From Firmicutes bacterium HGW-Firmicutes-1 (GTDB lineage Bacteria > Bacillota > Clostridia > Lachnospirales > Vallitaleaceae), in contig PHAG01000001.1 of NCBI GenBank assembly GCA_002841625.1, positions 62,001-126,000 on the forward strand: a stretch of DNA of 64,000 bases, written 5' to 3'. The position numbers were made by a program, and so were the translations under genes. Shown one piece after another: positions 35,478 to 44,427 of the stretch (its first letter is position 1; each line of letters opens with the position of its first letter). The notes under the pieces were generated by a model, which was given only the letters and a program-made list of their open reading frames with translations, had not been told where the DNA came from and made no database searches.

Positions 35478-36056
35478 CTAAATCGTAATTAAGTCTTTTA
35501 TATTTTCAAACATTGCTTCCTTAATGCCACTTACCTTCTTAATATCTTCAATACTTGAAAATCCACTTCCAGATTCTCTATACTGAATGATACTCAATGC
35601 TTTTGATTCACCAATACCTGGCAATGTCATAAGCTGCTCTTTTGATGCGTTGTTAATGTTGATTAATTTAGTAGAACCTTCTATAGCAAAATCACCTTTG
35701 ATAACTTCATCTTGCGTAGGAAAATAAATCTGTTCTCCATCTCTTGCTACACGGGCTTGATTTACTGCTTCAATTGCAACATCTGGAGTAAGTCCTCCAG
35801 CCATTTCAATAATTTCAAAAATCCTAGTTCCTAGTGGAACCTTATAAACGCCTTGATTTTTAACTGCACCACACATCTGAATATAAATATCCTTACTTAT
35901 CTGGGTTTCTTCAATCTCTGGCTCACCTTGCGGCACTTCTTCAGCTGTAATATTTACATCTTCCTTGTCATTAAAACCAAACAAAGAATAACAAATCCCA
36001 CATATGATCATTACAGCTATAAAAATAGCATAAACAATTTTTTTGTTACCTCGCAT
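35478..36056 (-). CDS. comEA: ComEA-like DNA-binding protein (membrane anchor, SLBB, helix-hairpin-helix)
   Basis: A membrane anchor near the N-terminus (KIVYAIFIAVMIICGICYSL) is followed by an SLBB domain (IYIQMCGAVKNQGVYKVPLG; MAGGLTPDVAIEAVNQA). A double helix-hairpin-helix then ends the protein (ININNASKEQLMTLPGIGES; SGFSSIEDIKKVSGI). This is the ComEA architecture: a DNA receptor that hands DNA to ComEC. I prefer ATG 36054-36056 (192 residues), which follows AAGGAG closely; an ATG at 36083 is also possible. Its distance from comEC (3 kb, with a GerMN and a two-component system between) is unusual, since the two are often adjacent. Confidence 0.85.
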   Translation of the reverse strand: MRGNKKIVYAIFIAVMIICGICYSLFGFNDKEDVNITAEEVPQGEPEIEETQISKDIYIQMCGAVKNQGVYKVPLGTRIFEIIEMAGGLTPDVAIEAVNQARVARDGEQIYFPTQDEVIKGDFAIEGSTKLININNASKEQLMTLPGIGESKALSIIQYRESGSGFSSIEDIKKVSGIKEAMFENIKDLITI

Positions 36057-36151
36057 CTCTCTCCTTATCCTTTCCTCTCTCATTAGTATAGTAACGCAGT
36101 TTATCTCTATTTTTTTAATTCCCTGCATTTATGAAATGATTCATTTAACTT

Positions 36152-36607
36152 CTATATGTTGATACTTCTTTTGATTCGTTGTGAATAATCAATTATGTAT
36201 CTATCATATTCTTGATCTAATAATGGTGATGTAAACATAAAATCTGCACTAGCTTGGTTTGTTGCAATTGGAATATCATATAATACAGCAATTCTAAGAA
36301 GTGCCTTTACATCTGGATCATGAGGTTGTGCTTCAAGTGGATCCCAAAAAAATATCAAAAAGTTGATATCATTTTCTATAATTCTAGAACTTATTTGTTG
36401 ATCACCACCTAGTGGCCCACTTAAAAATGTTCTAACCGGCAATCCTGTTTCTTTTGCAATTAATGCACCTGTAGTACCTGTTCCATATAAAAAATGTGAA
36501 GAAAGCACGTCCTTATTCTTTTTAACCCATGCGATTAAATCTTTTTTACAATTATCATGTGCAACCAACGCTATTTGTTTTTGCACTCCCATTTTTCTAT
36601 CTAACAT
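36152..36607 (-). CDS. mgsA: Methylglyoxal synthase
   Basis: Converts dihydroxyacetone phosphate to methylglyoxal and phosphate, an overflow bypass of lower glycolysis. The 151-residue protein has IALVAHDNCKKDLIAWVKKN, LYGTGTTGALIAKETGLPVR, SGPLGGDQQISSRIIENDIN and FFWDPLEAQPHDPDVKALLR, which include the catalytic Asp and phosphate-binding residues of the family. AAGGAG is eight bases before the ATG. It is divergent from nadE and apparently has its own transcript. Confidence 0.96.
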   Translation of the reverse strand: MLDRKMGVQKQIALVAHDNCKKDLIAWVKKNKDVLSSHFLYGTGTTGALIAKETGLPVRTFLSGPLGGDQQISSRIIENDINFLIFFWDPLEAQPHDPDVKALLRIAVLYDIPIATNQASADFMFTSPLLDQEYDRYIIDYSQRIKRSINI

Positions 36608-36844
36608 AATTATGCTCCTTCTGTTTATACATCACATCAATTTTCAACATATTTTTAAAATGATATCCGATGTACATTGAACTTAAATATTTGTCTTCAT
36701 TACCCTTCTTATTCTACATAATAATTTTTAGAATTACAACATAAATAGATAGATTTGTGTAAATAGTTCGTGAAATCATTGCTGTGCATGATGGTAATGT
36801 GATAAAATAAATGTAAAATGAATGCTTGTCTAGGGAGTGATCAA

Positions 36845-38785
36845 ATGACAAATTATGGCTTTATACGTGTAGCTGCTGCTTCACCTGAAATAAAAGTTGG
36901 ATATTGTTCCTACAATACGAATGAAATTATCCACTTAACAAAACTCGCATTAACTGATAAGGCCTCTCTAATAGTCTTTCCAGAGTTATGTATAACCGGC
37001 TACACCTGTGGCGATTTATTCTTTCAACAACAATTAATTTCTGAAGCTCTCAAATCTTTAATTGAGCTTAAAAGTTTTTCGATTGATAAAAAAATATGTA
37101 TGATTGTTGGCTTACCTGTTAAAGTATTAAATAGCCTTTATAATTGTGCAGCTTTCATTTGCAATGGTAAGATTATAGGATTAGTGCCAAAAAGCTTCAT
37201 GCCTAATTACAATGAATTCTACGAACATAGATGGTTTGCTTCTGCCAATGATTTATCTGTTCAAGAAATTATAATTGATCGAGAAGTTGTACCAATAGGA
37301 GCAGATTTGATTTTTGCTCATAATGAACTTGTAGATTTCAAGTTAGGTATTGAAATATGCGAAGATTTATGGACACCAATACCGCCTAGTACATTCCTAA
37401 CATTAAATGGTGCTACTCTTATTGCCAATCCTTCAGCAAGCAATGAATTGGTCAGCAAAATCGATTATAGAAAGCAACTTCTCTCAAGTCAATCTGCCAG
37501 AACTGTAAGTGGTTATATCTATGCGTCTGCTGGCTTTGGAGAATCTACAACTGATGTTGTCTATGGTGGTCATTGTCTTATATACGAAAACGGAGCTAAA
37601 CTATTAGAAAACAAGCGTTTTCAACTTAAATCTAATTATATAACCTCTGATATTGATCTTGATAAACTAGCTATGGATCGAATAAGAATGACCACATATA
37701 GGGAAAGTTCAACTTGGATGAATAGTGGATACCGACAACTATCCTTTGATATTCCTATTGATGATTTTGAATTAAGTCGAAAAATTGATCCTCATCCCTT
37801 TGTTCCAAAAAATAAAAACAAAAGAGATGAACGATGCGAAGAAATATTTTCTATTCAAACCTCTGCCTTAGCCAAGCGCATACGCCATATTGGCTGTAAT
37901 AAAGTTGTGATTGGAGTTTCTGGTGGTTTAGACTCTACTTTGGCACTTTTGGTATGTGCTAAGACCTTTGATATGCTGAAGTTAGATAAAAAAAATATGA
38001 TTGGTGTTACAATGCCTGGTTTTGGAACTACAGACAGAACGTATACCAATGCTCTTTTGCTTATTGAAAAACTGGGGGCAACTAAAAAAGAAATACCTAT
38101 TCAGGAAGCATGTATGCAACATTTTGAAGCAATTGGGCATGATCCTTTGGTCCATGACATTACATATGAAAATGTACAAGCAAGAGAACGCACACAAATT
38201 CTTATGGATTTATCCAACAAAGAAGGCGCTATCGTAATCGGTACAGGTGACTTATCTGAATTAGCTCTTGGCTGGGCTACCTATAATGGAGATCATATGT
38301 CTATGTACGGCGTAAACGCATCAATTCCTAAAACATTGGTTCGTTATTTGGTTGAATGGGTAGCATCTAAATCCAATGATGACGGTTTACAAAACACATT
38401 AAGCGATATATTATTAACCCCAGTTAGCCCTGAACTACTACCTCCTGATCATGATGGTAATATTCAACAAAAAACCGAAGAAGTCATTGGACCCTATGAA
38501 TTACATGATTTCTTTCTATACAATATGGTGCGTTATGGATATACTCCGATAAAAATATTATTTCTTGCCGAAAAAGCATTTGAAGATATATATACAAAGA
38601 AAGTTATTTTGTCTTGGTTAAAAACCTTTTATAAACGATTTTTCTCACAGCAGTTTAAACGTTCCTGCTTGCCGGATGGTCCTAAGGTTGGATCAATTTG
38701 CTTATCTCCTAGAGGTGATTGGCGAATGCCAAGTGATGCTGCTGTAGCTTGTTGGCTGAAAGATTTAGATGAAATAAATGCATAA
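36845..38785 (+). CDS. nadE: Glutamine-dependent NAD+ synthetase
   Basis: The last step of NAD synthesis, with its own ammonia-producing glutaminase. The N-terminal nitrilase domain (residues ~8-290) has Glu in VFPELCITGYTCGDLF, Lys in VPKSFMPNYNEFYE and Cys in GIEICEDLWTP. The synthetase domain has the P-loop GVSGGLDSTLALLV (about residue 365), GTGDLSELALGWATYNGDHM and, near the end, KVGSICLSPRGDWRMPSDA. I use ATG 36845, preceded by GGGAGTGA; an in-frame ATG at 36818 lies ahead of that ribosome site. 646 residues is normal for the two-domain form. Confidence 0.97.
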   Translation: MTNYGFIRVAAASPEIKVGYCSYNTNEIIHLTKLALTDKASLIVFPELCITGYTCGDLFFQQQLISEALKSLIELKSFSIDKKICMIVGLPVKVLNSLYNCAAFICNGKIIGLVPKSFMPNYNEFYEHRWFASANDLSVQEIIIDREVVPIGADLIFAHNELVDFKLGIEICEDLWTPIPPSTFLTLNGATLIANPSASNELVSKIDYRKQLLSSQSARTVSGYIYASAGFGESTTDVVYGGHCLIYENGAKLLENKRFQLKSNYITSDIDLDKLAMDRIRMTTYRESSTWMNSGYRQLSFDIPIDDFELSRKIDPHPFVPKNKNKRDERCEEIFSIQTSALAKRIRHIGCNKVVIGVSGGLDSTLALLVCAKTFDMLKLDKKNMIGVTMPGFGTTDRTYTNALLLIEKLGATKKEIPIQEACMQHFEAIGHDPLVHDITYENVQARERTQILMDLSNKEGAIVIGTGDLSELALGWATYNGDHMSMYGVNASIPKTLVRYLVEWVASKSNDDGLQNTLSDILLTPVSPELLPPDHDGNIQQKTEEVIGPYELHDFFLYNMVRYGYTPIKILFLAEKAFEDIYTKKVILSWLKTFYKRFFSQQFKRSCLPDGPKVGSICLSPRGDWRMPSDAAVACWLKDLDEINA

Positions 38786-38792
38786 TGAAAAC

Positions 38793-38844
38793 AAAAGGTA
38801 TCTCCTTGGCGCTACAGCTTGCTGTCTCAAGGATATACCTTTTT
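38793..38844 (+). terminator. Rho-independent terminator after nadE
   Basis: AAAAGGTATCTCCTTG pairs with CAAGGATATACCTTTT (two unpaired positions), with an inner ACAGC-TT-GCTGT hairpin and a terminal T run. It starts eight bases after the nadE stop and can also serve the convergent GGDEF/EAL gene. Confidence 0.8.
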
Positions 38845-38856
38845 CATTACATTACA

Positions 38857-40614
38857 TTATTTTATAGTATGAATACTTTCCTTTTCTCTTTTTATAATAC
38901 ACTTTGTATGCCCATCATACCCAGTGTCAAAGGAAGAAATAAAACCATCAATTTTCTGCTGATCTAACGGTTTAGAATATATATATCCTTGAATAGTATC
39001 ACATTTATTATTGTATAAATAACTCAATTGCTCTTGTGTTTCTACTCCTTCAGCAATAACCTCCAAGCCAAATTGATGTCCTAAGGTAATAATAGCATTT
39101 AAAATATGCTCATTCTTAGATTTTTCAACTAAAATATCATCTATGAAAGTTTTATCGATTTTCAAGGTGGAAATTGGCAATTCCTTTAAATAATTTAAGG
39201 AAGAATATCCTGTCCCAAAGTCATCAAGTGCAACCTTTATTCCCTTTTCTCTCAATTTATGCAGTTTACTTATTGTTTGATCAAAAGAATGTATTAAAAT
39301 TGACTCTGTTATTTCTAATTCGAGATACTCTTCGGAAAACTGATAATCCTTTAAGGCATTTTCAACTACTTCAACGAAATTATCCTGCATCCATTGTACC
39401 ACTGAAATATTAACTGAAATAATATATTTTTTATCACCCATATTTAGTTTCGAACCAAATTCAATGGCTGTTTTCAAAACCCATTCGCCAATTTCAATTA
39501 TGATTTTAGTTTCTTCTGCAATAGGTATAAATCTATTAGGAGGAACAAATCCCAAGTCTTCATTTACCCACCTAATAAGTGCTTCGAATCCTCTAATTTC
39601 GCCTGTATTAAAGTCTACCTGTGGCTGGAAATGCAAAATAAATTCATCGTTAGCCAATGCTAGTTTTAATTTTTCCTCAAACAGAATTTTTTCATCCATA
39701 TATCGTTTTAAGGATGCTTCAAAAATTGAGTAGGTACCTTTTCCCGCATCCTTTGCTTTATATAAAGCAACATCCGCAAACTTGACCAAATCATTTAAAT
39801 CCTTTGTGGTTTCTGGGAACATCGAAATCCCAATGCTCATTGAGACTGTTGTCTTAGTTGATATGTGTAGATTTTTCTTAAAATCATCAATGATACTACT
39901 AGCAAATTGATGTATAAAAGTCAAATCAGCTTTACCTTCAATGTAGATTGCAAATTCATCTCCACCAATTCGATATAATTTCATATGATCGTTGATTAAA
40001 CATTGAATCCGTTGTGATATGTTCAGTAGTGTTTTATCTCCATAATCATGACCGTAAATATCATTTACATACTTGAAATTATCAACATCAATGAGTAACA
40101 AGACAAAACATTCATCTTCCTTAGCCTCATTAATTTTTTTTGATAAGTCATGATAGAATAATCTCCGATTTGGTAACAACGTTAAGTGATCTTGATATGC
40201 CAATTTATAAAGCTTTTCCTTGTATTCTACTAGCACCTTATACTGCACTTGGAGGTCTTGTTTAGATACTTCTAGCTCTTTATATGTTTCGGATAATTCT
40301 TCATAGCTATCTATTAGCTTATTTTCTTGCTTATGAATTCTTATAATTAACCTTGAAATAAGGCTATATACTAAAACAGCTGTTACGGCAACATAAAACC
40401 AGCCCTTTATAATATTGATTTTGCTCAATAATGCTTGATTACTGACTATTTTACTTAACACAACATCAGAAGATAAAACCCAGACTGCACCAAAAAACAG
40501 ATAAATAAGCGTAATTCTCAAAGGAGAATATTTATAATTATTCAATTCTTCGTGAATTTTATCTTTTTTATACGTGAGATTAATAGATGTATTTTCATTT
40601 TTATAATTATCCAT
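38857..40614 (-). CDS. Membrane-bound diguanylate cyclase/phosphodiesterase (GGDEF-EAL)
   Basis: A c-di-GMP turnover protein of 585 residues. Two membrane segments lie at about residues 33-52 (RITLIYLFFGAVWVLSSDVV) and 70-90 (GWFYVAVTAVLVYSLISRLI), then a coiled coil (~90-130). The GGDEF domain has intact YRIGGDEFAIYIE, and the EAL domain has FEALIRWV, ELEITESIL, LDDFGTGYSSLNYLK and VIAEGVET. Both active-site motifs look intact, so either activity is possible. AGGAGA is seven bases before the ATG. It ends at a shared terminator with nadE. No dedicated sensor domain beyond the membrane part is visible. Confidence 0.93.
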   Translation of the reverse strand: MDNYKNENTSINLTYKKDKIHEELNNYKYSPLRITLIYLFFGAVWVLSSDVVLSKIVSNQALLSKINIIKGWFYVAVTAVLVYSLISRLIIRIHKQENKLIDSYEELSETYKELEVSKQDLQVQYKVLVEYKEKLYKLAYQDHLTLLPNRRLFYHDLSKKINEAKEDECFVLLLIDVDNFKYVNDIYGHDYGDKTLLNISQRIQCLINDHMKLYRIGGDEFAIYIEGKADLTFIHQFASSIIDDFKKNLHISTKTTVSMSIGISMFPETTKDLNDLVKFADVALYKAKDAGKGTYSIFEASLKRYMDEKILFEEKLKLALANDEFILHFQPQVDFNTGEIRGFEALIRWVNEDLGFVPPNRFIPIAEETKIIIEIGEWVLKTAIEFGSKLNMGDKKYIISVNISVVQWMQDNFVEVVENALKDYQFSEEYLELEITESILIHSFDQTISKLHKLREKGIKVALDDFGTGYSSLNYLKELPISTLKIDKTFIDDILVEKSKNEHILNAIITLGHQFGLEVIAEGVETQEQLSYLYNNKCDTIQGYIYSKPLDQQKIDGFISSFDTGYDGHTKCIIKREKESIHTIK

Positions 40615-40757
40615 ACTTGTCTCCTACAATCATCCATAAGTACCCATAGTCAATAGTATAATCTATATAAAACAACTATATACTATGTCTATAAAGATGA
40701 TATGTTTAATCTGTGTCTTTATTATGTCTTCACTAAGAACAAGTTAGATGATTTATT

Positions 40758-41597
40758 TTATTTTTTCACATAGAAGACAGCTAGCACTCCTGGTCCAGCA
40801 TGAGTTCCTATAATAGCTCCAATTTCTCCGATAATGATTTCTCCATTATAACCAACATCTCTTTTAAGGGCTTCAACCATCTTATCCGCAAAGGGTCTAT
40901 CTTGGGAGTGACCAACAATAACCAAATCACTTTTTTCATAATCAATCGTATTTTTAATATGATCAACGTAATAAGAGATCACTTTGTTTCGTCCTCTTAC
41001 TTTTCCAAAAGGGACTGTAAGTGCATCTTCAACCACTAAAACCGGCTTAATATTAAGCACTTCCGCAATCACCGCCTTTGAGGCTTTGATTCTCCCACCC
41101 TTTTTTAGATACTTTAGGGTATCTACACAAAAAAGATGTTCAATTCTATTATTTGTATGGAAATTGACCATACCTAAAATTGCTTCTAAGACCTCACCCT
41201 TTTCTAACATTTTTCCAATCTTAATTACAATCATTCCTGTTCCTAAACAGAGGGAATTAGAGTCAATCAGAGTAATATCTTCTGTCTCTAAGGCTTCTTT
41301 CGCGATACCTGCTGATTGAAAAGTTCCACTTGCATTGGATCCAATGGTAACACAAATTATTTTATTCCCTTGGTCTAGCTCTTTTTTAAATGCATTCATG
41401 AAACTTTCAGGTGTTACTTGTGATGTGATCGGTAATGTTTCTGATAATTCAAGCTTATCGTAAAACTCTTTTGGAGTTAGGTCAAAATATTCTTCTTCAC
41501 TAAATCTTACCGATAAGGGTACGACAGTTATTTTATATTTTTCAATTACTTCTAATGGTAAATCTGCTGAAGAATCGGTGAAAAGTTTGTAGGTCAT
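40758..41597 (-). CDS. DegV family fatty-acid-binding protein
   Basis: A 279-residue DegV (FakB-like) protein that binds a fatty acid between its two domains and presents it to a kinase for phosphorylation. Motifs are LFTDSSADLPLEV at the N-terminus, PITSQVTPESFMNAFK, IGSNASGTFQSAGIAKE and SLCLGTGMIVI, then LKYLKKGGRIKASKAVI and GAIIGTHAGPGVLAVF. No fatty-acid kinase (FakA) gene is nearby. It lies 41 bp after the ACT-domain gene and may be the last gene of the aryl-acid operon by read-through. Confidence 0.92.
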   Translation of the reverse strand: MTYKLFTDSSADLPLEVIEKYKITVVPLSVRFSEEEYFDLTPKEFYDKLELSETLPITSQVTPESFMNAFKKELDQGNKIICVTIGSNASGTFQSAGIAKEALETEDITLIDSNSLCLGTGMIVIKIGKMLEKGEVLEAILGMVNFHTNNRIEHLFCVDTLKYLKKGGRIKASKAVIAEVLNIKPVLVVEDALTVPFGKVRGRNKVISYYVDHIKNTIDYEKSDLVIVGHSQDRPFADKMVEALKRDVGYNGEIIIGEIGAIIGTHAGPGVLAVFYVKK

Positions 41598-41638
41598 TTT
41601 TTTCCCCTCGGCCCTATCATTTGGGCTTTCCTTGTTTT

Positions 41639-42061
41639 TTATTTGTATACATCATCTGCTTTTAATAATTCAATATCCTTCTGCGTCAGTACATAGATGG
41701 CTTCTTTTGGATCAGAAACCTTCATAATGACCGCTGCTTTACTTTCTAATGCATAGGCATACATGTACTCAATCCCAATATTCGCCTTGGATAAAATTTC
41801 TATTGCATCGTGGAGAGCCCCAGGCTTATGTGCAACAGATAAACAAATGACATCTGTTAAGTTAACTGAAAACTCCGCTTCTTTTAGCAGTTTCACGGCT
41901 TTCTCACCGTCATTTACGATTAATCTGAGCAAACCATATTCTGATGTATCCGCAACACTTAGGGCTGATATATTAATGTTGTTTTCTCCGAGTACTTTTG
42001 TTACTTCTTCTAATCGTCCAGATTTGTTTTCAATAAATATTGTTAATTGCTTAATAATCAT
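41639..42061 (-). CDS. Tandem ACT-domain protein
   Basis: A 140-residue protein consisting of two ACT domains (KQLTIFIENKSGRLEEVTKV; CLSVAHKPGALHDAIEILSK). ACT domains bind amino acids and related ligands. It has a paralogue at 43410. It lies 11 bp after a PaaK gene, and this paaK-ACT pairing is common in Clostridia that oxidise aromatic amino acids, where the ACT protein may sense the amino acid or regulate the ligase. The effector is unknown. Confidence 0.88.
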   Translation of the reverse strand: MIIKQLTIFIENKSGRLEEVTKVLGENNINISALSVADTSEYGLLRLIVNDGEKAVKLLKEAEFSVNLTDVICLSVAHKPGALHDAIEILSKANIGIEYMYAYALESKAAVIMKVSDPKEAIYVLTQKDIELLKADDVYK

Positions 42062-42072
42062 ATGAATTCTCC

Positions 42073-43371
42073 TTATATTTTTCGTTTATCAATTACTCTT
42101 TTTGCCTTGCCTTCACTTCTTTCAATCGTTTTTGGTTCAACCAAACGAACCTTCACTCCTATACCTAAAGTACTTTGAAGTGCATTCGTTATTTTACTTG
42201 TCAATGCTTCAAGCTGTTTGATTTCATCAGAAAAGAACACATCATCTACTTCAACCCAAACCTCTAAGGTATCTAGATTGTTGATTCTATCAACTATTAA
42301 TAAGTAGTGAGGTTTTGTTTCACTTAAATCAAGCAATACACTTTCTATTTGTGAAGGGAAGATGTTTACGCCACGTATGATTAACATATCATCAGAACGA
42401 CCTGTACATTTCTTCATTCTTACTGTTGTTCTTCCACATCCGCAAGCATCGTATTCAAGGGTTGTTAAATCTCTGGTTCTATACCTTAAAATTGGAAGAG
42501 CTTCTTTAGTAACTGTAGTGAAAACAAGTTCACCCTCTTCTCCTTGCGCAGTATTTAAAAGAGTATCACTGTAAATGGTTTCTGGAATAAAATGATCTTC
42601 AAAAATATGCAAGCCGTTTTGCTCCATACACTCAATTGAAACACCTGGTCCAATGATTTCTGAAAGCCCATAAATATCAATCGCCTTAATACCCAGCTTT
42701 GCTTCAATTTCTTTTCTCATATTTTCTGTCCAGGGCTCAGCGCCAAAGATACCAACCTTGAGTTTCAAAGATTCTGGTTTAACACCCATTTCTTCCATAG
42801 CTTCAGCTAAATAAAGTGCATAGGAAGGTGTTAAAGCAATTGCTGTACTTTCAAAGTCTTGCAATAACTGAATTTGTTTAGCTGTATTTCCTCCTGAAAT
42901 AGGAATAACTGTTGCTCCGATTCTTTCAGCTCCGTAGTGAACACCTAATCCCCCAGTAAACAAGCCATATCCATATGCAATTTGAATACGATCCTTCTTG
43001 CCAACACCAGCAGCACTTAATGATCTAGCCACAACTTCAGACCACATAGAAATATCTCTTCTTGTATACCCAACAACTGTTGGTTTTCCCGTAGTACCAG
43101 AAGAAGCATGTATTCTAACAACATCCTCCATTGGTGTAGCAAAAAGACCAAAGGGGTAATTATCTCTTAAATCTTGCTTCGTAGTAAAGGGCAGCTTTGG
43201 CAAATCTTCAAGTCCTCGAATATCACCAGGTTCCATCCCTAACTCTTGCATTTTTTTTCGGTAAAATGGTACGTTATAATATATCCTCTCTACCATTTGG
43301 CAAAGTCTTTCACTCTGTAACATGGTCATTTGCTCTCTACTCATACATTCAAAATGCTCATTCCAAATCAT
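42073..43371 (-). CDS. paaK: Phenylacetate-CoA ligase family (aryl-acid CoA ligase), copy 1
   Basis: A 432-residue adenylate-forming enzyme with P-loop [16 protein letters not shown] (about residue 90), [24 protein letters not shown] and the hinge/C-terminal [14 protein letters not shown]. In fermenting anaerobes this enzyme is thought to run in reverse, making ATP from an aryl-acetyl-CoA produced by IorAB. It is about half identical by eye to the copy at 46196. It lies between two ACT-domain genes in the ior cluster. Confidence 0.93.
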   Translation of the reverse strand: MIWNEHFECMSREQMTMLQSERLCQMVERIYYNVPFYRKKMQELGMEPGDIRGLEDLPKLPFTTKQDLRDNYPFGLFATPMEDVVRIHASSGTTGKPTVVGYTRRDISMWSEVVARSLSAAGVGKKDRIQIAYGYGLFTGGLGVHYGAERIGATVIPISGGNTAKQIQLLQDFESTAIALTPSYALYLAEAMEEMGVKPESLKLKVGIFGAEPWTENMRKEIEAKLGIKAIDIYGLSEIIGPGVSIECMEQNGLHIFEDHFIPETIYSDTLLNTAQGEEGELVFTTVTKEALPILRYRTRDLTTLEYDACGCGRTTVRMKKCTGRSDDMLIIRGVNIFPSQIESVLLDLSETKPHYLLIVDRINNLDTLEVWVEVDDVFFSDEIKQLEALTSKITNALQSTLGIGVKVRLVEPKTIERSEGKAKRVIDKRKI

Positions 43372-43409
43372 TGTTTTCCTCCCATCAATAACTTTTACGT
43401 ATTTTTATT

Positions 43410-43838
43410 TTACTTGTGTATATCATTTCTATTTGCTACTTTAATTTTGTTATCCCCTAAAATAGAAATTGCTTGATCTAAGTCATTAACCTTCAATATC
43501 ATGAGTGGGCTCGCATGATTTCTAATCACAAAGGAATAGATGTATTCTATTTGAAGATCTTCTTCTTCAAGTACTGTTAGAATTCCATTTAATGCACCTT
43601 TTTCATCCTCTAGCTCCACAGCAATTACATCCGTAAGAACGACTCCATATCCACATTCTTCAAGGGCATCCTTTGCTCTTTCTGGTACGTCTACGATTAA
43701 CCTCAGTATACCATAATCAGGTGTATCAAACGCAGCTATAGCTCTAATATTAATGTCTTTATCCTTTAACATGCTTGTTACTTCTGCTAAGCTACCTTTT
43801 TTATTTTCTATTAAAACAGATAATTGCTTTAAAATCAT
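43410..43838 (-). CDS. Tandem ACT-domain protein, second copy
   Basis: A 142-residue protein with two ACT domains (KQLSVLIENKKGSLAEVTSM; AVELEDEKGALNGILTVLEE), paralogous to the protein at 41639. The start is ATG 43836-43838 with GGGGGAG five bases before it; the longer open frame overlaps the iorB end and has no ribosome site. It sits between iorB and paaK. Presumably it binds the aromatic or branched amino acid handled by the pathway. Confidence 0.88.
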   Translation of the reverse strand: MILKQLSVLIENKKGSLAEVTSMLKDKDINIRAIAAFDTPDYGILRLIVDVPERAKDALEECGYGVVLTDVIAVELEDEKGALNGILTVLEEEDLQIEYIYSFVIRNHASPLMILKVNDLDQAISILGDNKIKVANRNDIHK

Positions 43839-43851
43839 TTTGGCTCCCCCT

Positions 43852-44427
43852 TTATACGATTGCATAACCATTTTCAAAAGCTGCAATATTAATATCAATC
43901 GTTTTTTGTGGTACTGTACTCTTTATTATTTCTATCCATTTATCCTTAGGAATAGACATATTCTTAGCTAATAAACCTAGTAAAATAGTGTTTGCAACCT
44001 TAATATTACCAAGTTCTTTTGCTCTGCTTAAGGCATCAATAGCAATTACATTTTCACATTCTTGTTCCAGCTGTTCTATGATATCTTCTGGATATGTACT
44101 TGTTCCAATAATAACTGGCATTGGATCAATCTCTTGTGTGTTCACCAGCATAATTCCATCCTCTTTTAAGAAGTGCTTCCATCTAAGGGCTTCCAGCTTT
44201 TCAAAGGAAACAATAATATCTGCTTGACCCACTTCAACTAAAGGAGAATGTACCTTTTCACCATATCTAATATGAGTAACGACACTACCACCTCTTTGAG
44301 CCATACCATGTACTTCAGATAATTTAACATCATACCCTAATGACATTGCTAAGTTGCCTAAAATTCTACTTGTTATCAACGTACCTTGACCTCCAACACC
44401 TACTACAAGAATATTATTAGTTGTCAT
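43852..44427 (-). CDS. iorB: Indolepyruvate:ferredoxin oxidoreductase, beta subunit
   Basis: The gamma-like subunit of 2-oxoacid:ferredoxin oxidoreductase. NNILVVGVGGQGTLITSRIL begins the protein, then SEVHGMAQRGGSVVTHIRYG and a domain ending in the IPKDKWIEIIKSTVP region. With IorA it oxidises aryl pyruvates (indolepyruvate, phenylpyruvate) to the aryl-acetyl-CoA, reducing ferredoxin. I use ATG 44425-44427 (191 residues); a GTG three codons earlier is possible. It overlaps iorA by 11 bp, so the two subunits are translationally coupled. Confidence 0.94.
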   Translation of the reverse strand: MTTNNILVVGVGGQGTLITSRILGNLAMSLGYDVKLSEVHGMAQRGGSVVTHIRYGEKVHSPLVEVGQADIIVSFEKLEALRWKHFLKEDGIMLVNTQEIDPMPVIIGTSTYPEDIIEQLEQECENVIAIDALSRAKELGNIKVANTILLGLLAKNMSIPKDKWIEIIKSTVPQKTIDINIAAFENGYAIV